NCBI GenBank assembly: GCA_042854365.1
Contig: AP031437.1
Span: 2,976,001 to 3,040,000, forward strand
Source: Anaeromassilibacillus sp001305115
GTDB taxonomy: Bacteria > Bacillota > Clostridia > Oscillospirales > Acutalibacteraceae
Reading direction: 5' to 3'
DNA length: 64,000 nt
Shown in pieces: positions 63,290-64,000 of this stretch. The translations under genes and the position numbers were made by a program. Within the stretch, counting starts at the first letter, position 1; every line of letters begins with the position of its first letter. The notes beneath the pieces are model-generated. The model was not told where the DNA came from. It ran no database searches and saw only the letters and a program-made list of their open reading frames with translations.

Positions 63290-63427
63290 ACTGGTTTTGG
63301 AGGGCGTCCTAAAGTTACGAATCTTTCGATTTATAGGAAAGTGAAATCCTTTCTTTAAGCAAAAATAGCGGTATTTAAAAAACGAGAGTATCCTTAAGTC
63401 ATTTCATGATTTTGGGCCCATCCTCTC

Positions 63428-63483
63428 CGTTTATCGAAAAACCCATACTGGTCTAATGACCAGTATGGGTTTTTCGATAAACG
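63428..63483. terminator. Long perfect terminator palindrome after DegV
   Basis: 26-bp perfect arms (63428-63453 and 63458-63483) around a taat loop, with gttttt inside. The very long perfect arms are unusual for an ordinary terminator and could also be a protein-binding palindrome. Confidence 0.8.
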
Positions 63484-63558
63484 ACTCTTCGGCTTTACTG
63501 AGGATCTTTTATTGCAATGCCTGACCATATGAACCCTACGAAAGTTTTTATTTTTAAC

Positions 63559-63592
63559 ATACCTTGACAGGCGAGGTATATTGTATTATATT
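63559..63592 (+). promoter_or_regulatory. PadR promoter with candidate autoregulatory operator
   Basis: TTGACA (63564-63569), 17-bp spacer, TATATT (63587-63592). An inverted repeat ATACCT...AGGTAT (63559-63579) covers the -35 box, the position expected for PadR autoregulation. Confidence 0.6.
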
Positions 63593-63618
63593 ATAACTCA
63601 GAAAGGATGTGAACTGGA

Positions 63619-63942
63619 TTGTCCATCACAGCCGACATGATCCGCGGGCACACGGACACAATTATTTTAAGGCAGCTGATCGAAAAGGACAGCTATGGGT
63701 ATGAAATCAACAAGGCGGTCCAAGAAAAGACCGGCAATCAGTATGAGCTCAAGGAGGCCACTCTTTATACGGCCTTCCGGCGGCTGGAACAGGCGGGGCT
63801 CATTCTCTCTTATTGGGGAGATGAGACAACAGGCGCCCGGCGTCGTTATTACACCATTACAGAAGAAGGGCGTGCCCAGTATCAGGCCGCTATCGCAGAA
63901 TGGGCGCACACGAAGGACCTGATCGACAAATTGATTTTGTGA
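63619..63942 (+). CDS. PadR-family transcriptional regulator
   Basis: 107 residues from a TTG with AAGGATG upstream. DTIILRQLIEKDSYGYEINK, YELKEATLYTAFRRLEQAGL and GARRRYYTITEEGRAQYQAA are a PadR winged helix and dimer helix. The next gene follows at 17 bp, probably a target. Confidence 0.92.
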   Translation: MSITADMIRGHTDTIILRQLIEKDSYGYEINKAVQEKTGNQYELKEATLYTAFRRLEQAGLILSYWGDETTGARRRYYTITEEGRAQYQAAIAEWAHTKDLIDKLIL

Positions 63943-63959
63943 AAGGAAGACTACCACCT

Positions 63960-64000
63960 ATGATTGACCGTATTCGTGTCTATTTGGAACATGCTTTTGC
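63960..64000 (+). CDS. Start of PadR-linked membrane gene (3' truncated by window)
   Basis: ATG 63960 with AAAGGAAG upstream gives MIDRIRVYLEHAF before the window ends. This opening is typical of the permease-prefix or DUF1700-type proteins that follow PadR genes. Too short for certainty. Confidence 0.55.
   Translation, partial: MIDRIRVYLEHAF

Overview
The window looks like a gut-type anaerobic Firmicute (class Clostridia, probably Oscillospiraceae/Ruminococcaceae-like). This rests on the oxygen-independent sulfatase-maturating enzyme, Fe-S aldo/keto reductases, FeoAB with a Cys-rich partner, DUF3793 and DUF6110 families, cohesin/dockerin-bearing glycosidases, and strong GGAGG ribosome sites. 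No rRNA, tRNA, CRISPR array or phage module was seen.

Layout. (1) 1-1.4 kb: 3' part of a type III restriction (Res) gene. (2) 1.5-19.9 kb: a sulfatase island between two ~2.5-kb inverted repeats (1527-4043 and 17368-19882). Each arm holds a decayed IS3-family element, a ylxR fragment and the 3' part of a radical-SAM sulfatase-maturase gene. Inside are a LacI regulator with the maturase (minus strand) and a divergent run of SsuABC-like transporter, sugar isomerase, three Gfo/Idh/MocA oxidoreductases, a Cys-type sulfatase and a TSUP exporter. (3) 19.9-24.4 kb: an ECF S-component pseudogene, two Fe-S aldo/keto reductases and rarA. (4) 25-34.6 kb and 48-53.7 kb: metal genes (AraC regulator, P1B ATPase with two small partners, HMA protein, TetR, two ABC exporter-fold half-transporters, DUF3793, flavodoxin, two feoA, feoB, DtxR-like repressor). 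A 14-bp palindrome TTAG-N6-CTAA lies in front of or beside most of these transcription units. (5) 34.8-47.3 kb: two giant secreted GH2 glycosidases, one with a dockerin and one with a cohesin, plus a 627-bp stray copy of one of them; this block sits between the two metal-gene stretches. (6) 53.9-64 kb: a MATE exporter behind a probable attenuator, DUF434, TfoX-C, SDR and YjbR genes, a four-copy array of ~238-bp terminator-bearing repeats, a GNAT pseudogene, a hypothetical gene, a macrodomain protein, DegV and a PadR regulator.

How the parts may work together. The island would import a sulfated or sulfonated compound, remove sulfate with an enzyme activated by the neighbouring maturase, process the carbon skeleton by NAD-dependent oxidoreduction and isomerisation, and export the sulfur product, all under LacI control. 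The metal genes form an apparent iron-responsive regulon whose likely repressor is encoded just after feoB. The two GH2 enzymes could associate through cohesin-dockerin pairing. Functions come from reading motifs; no database search was run.
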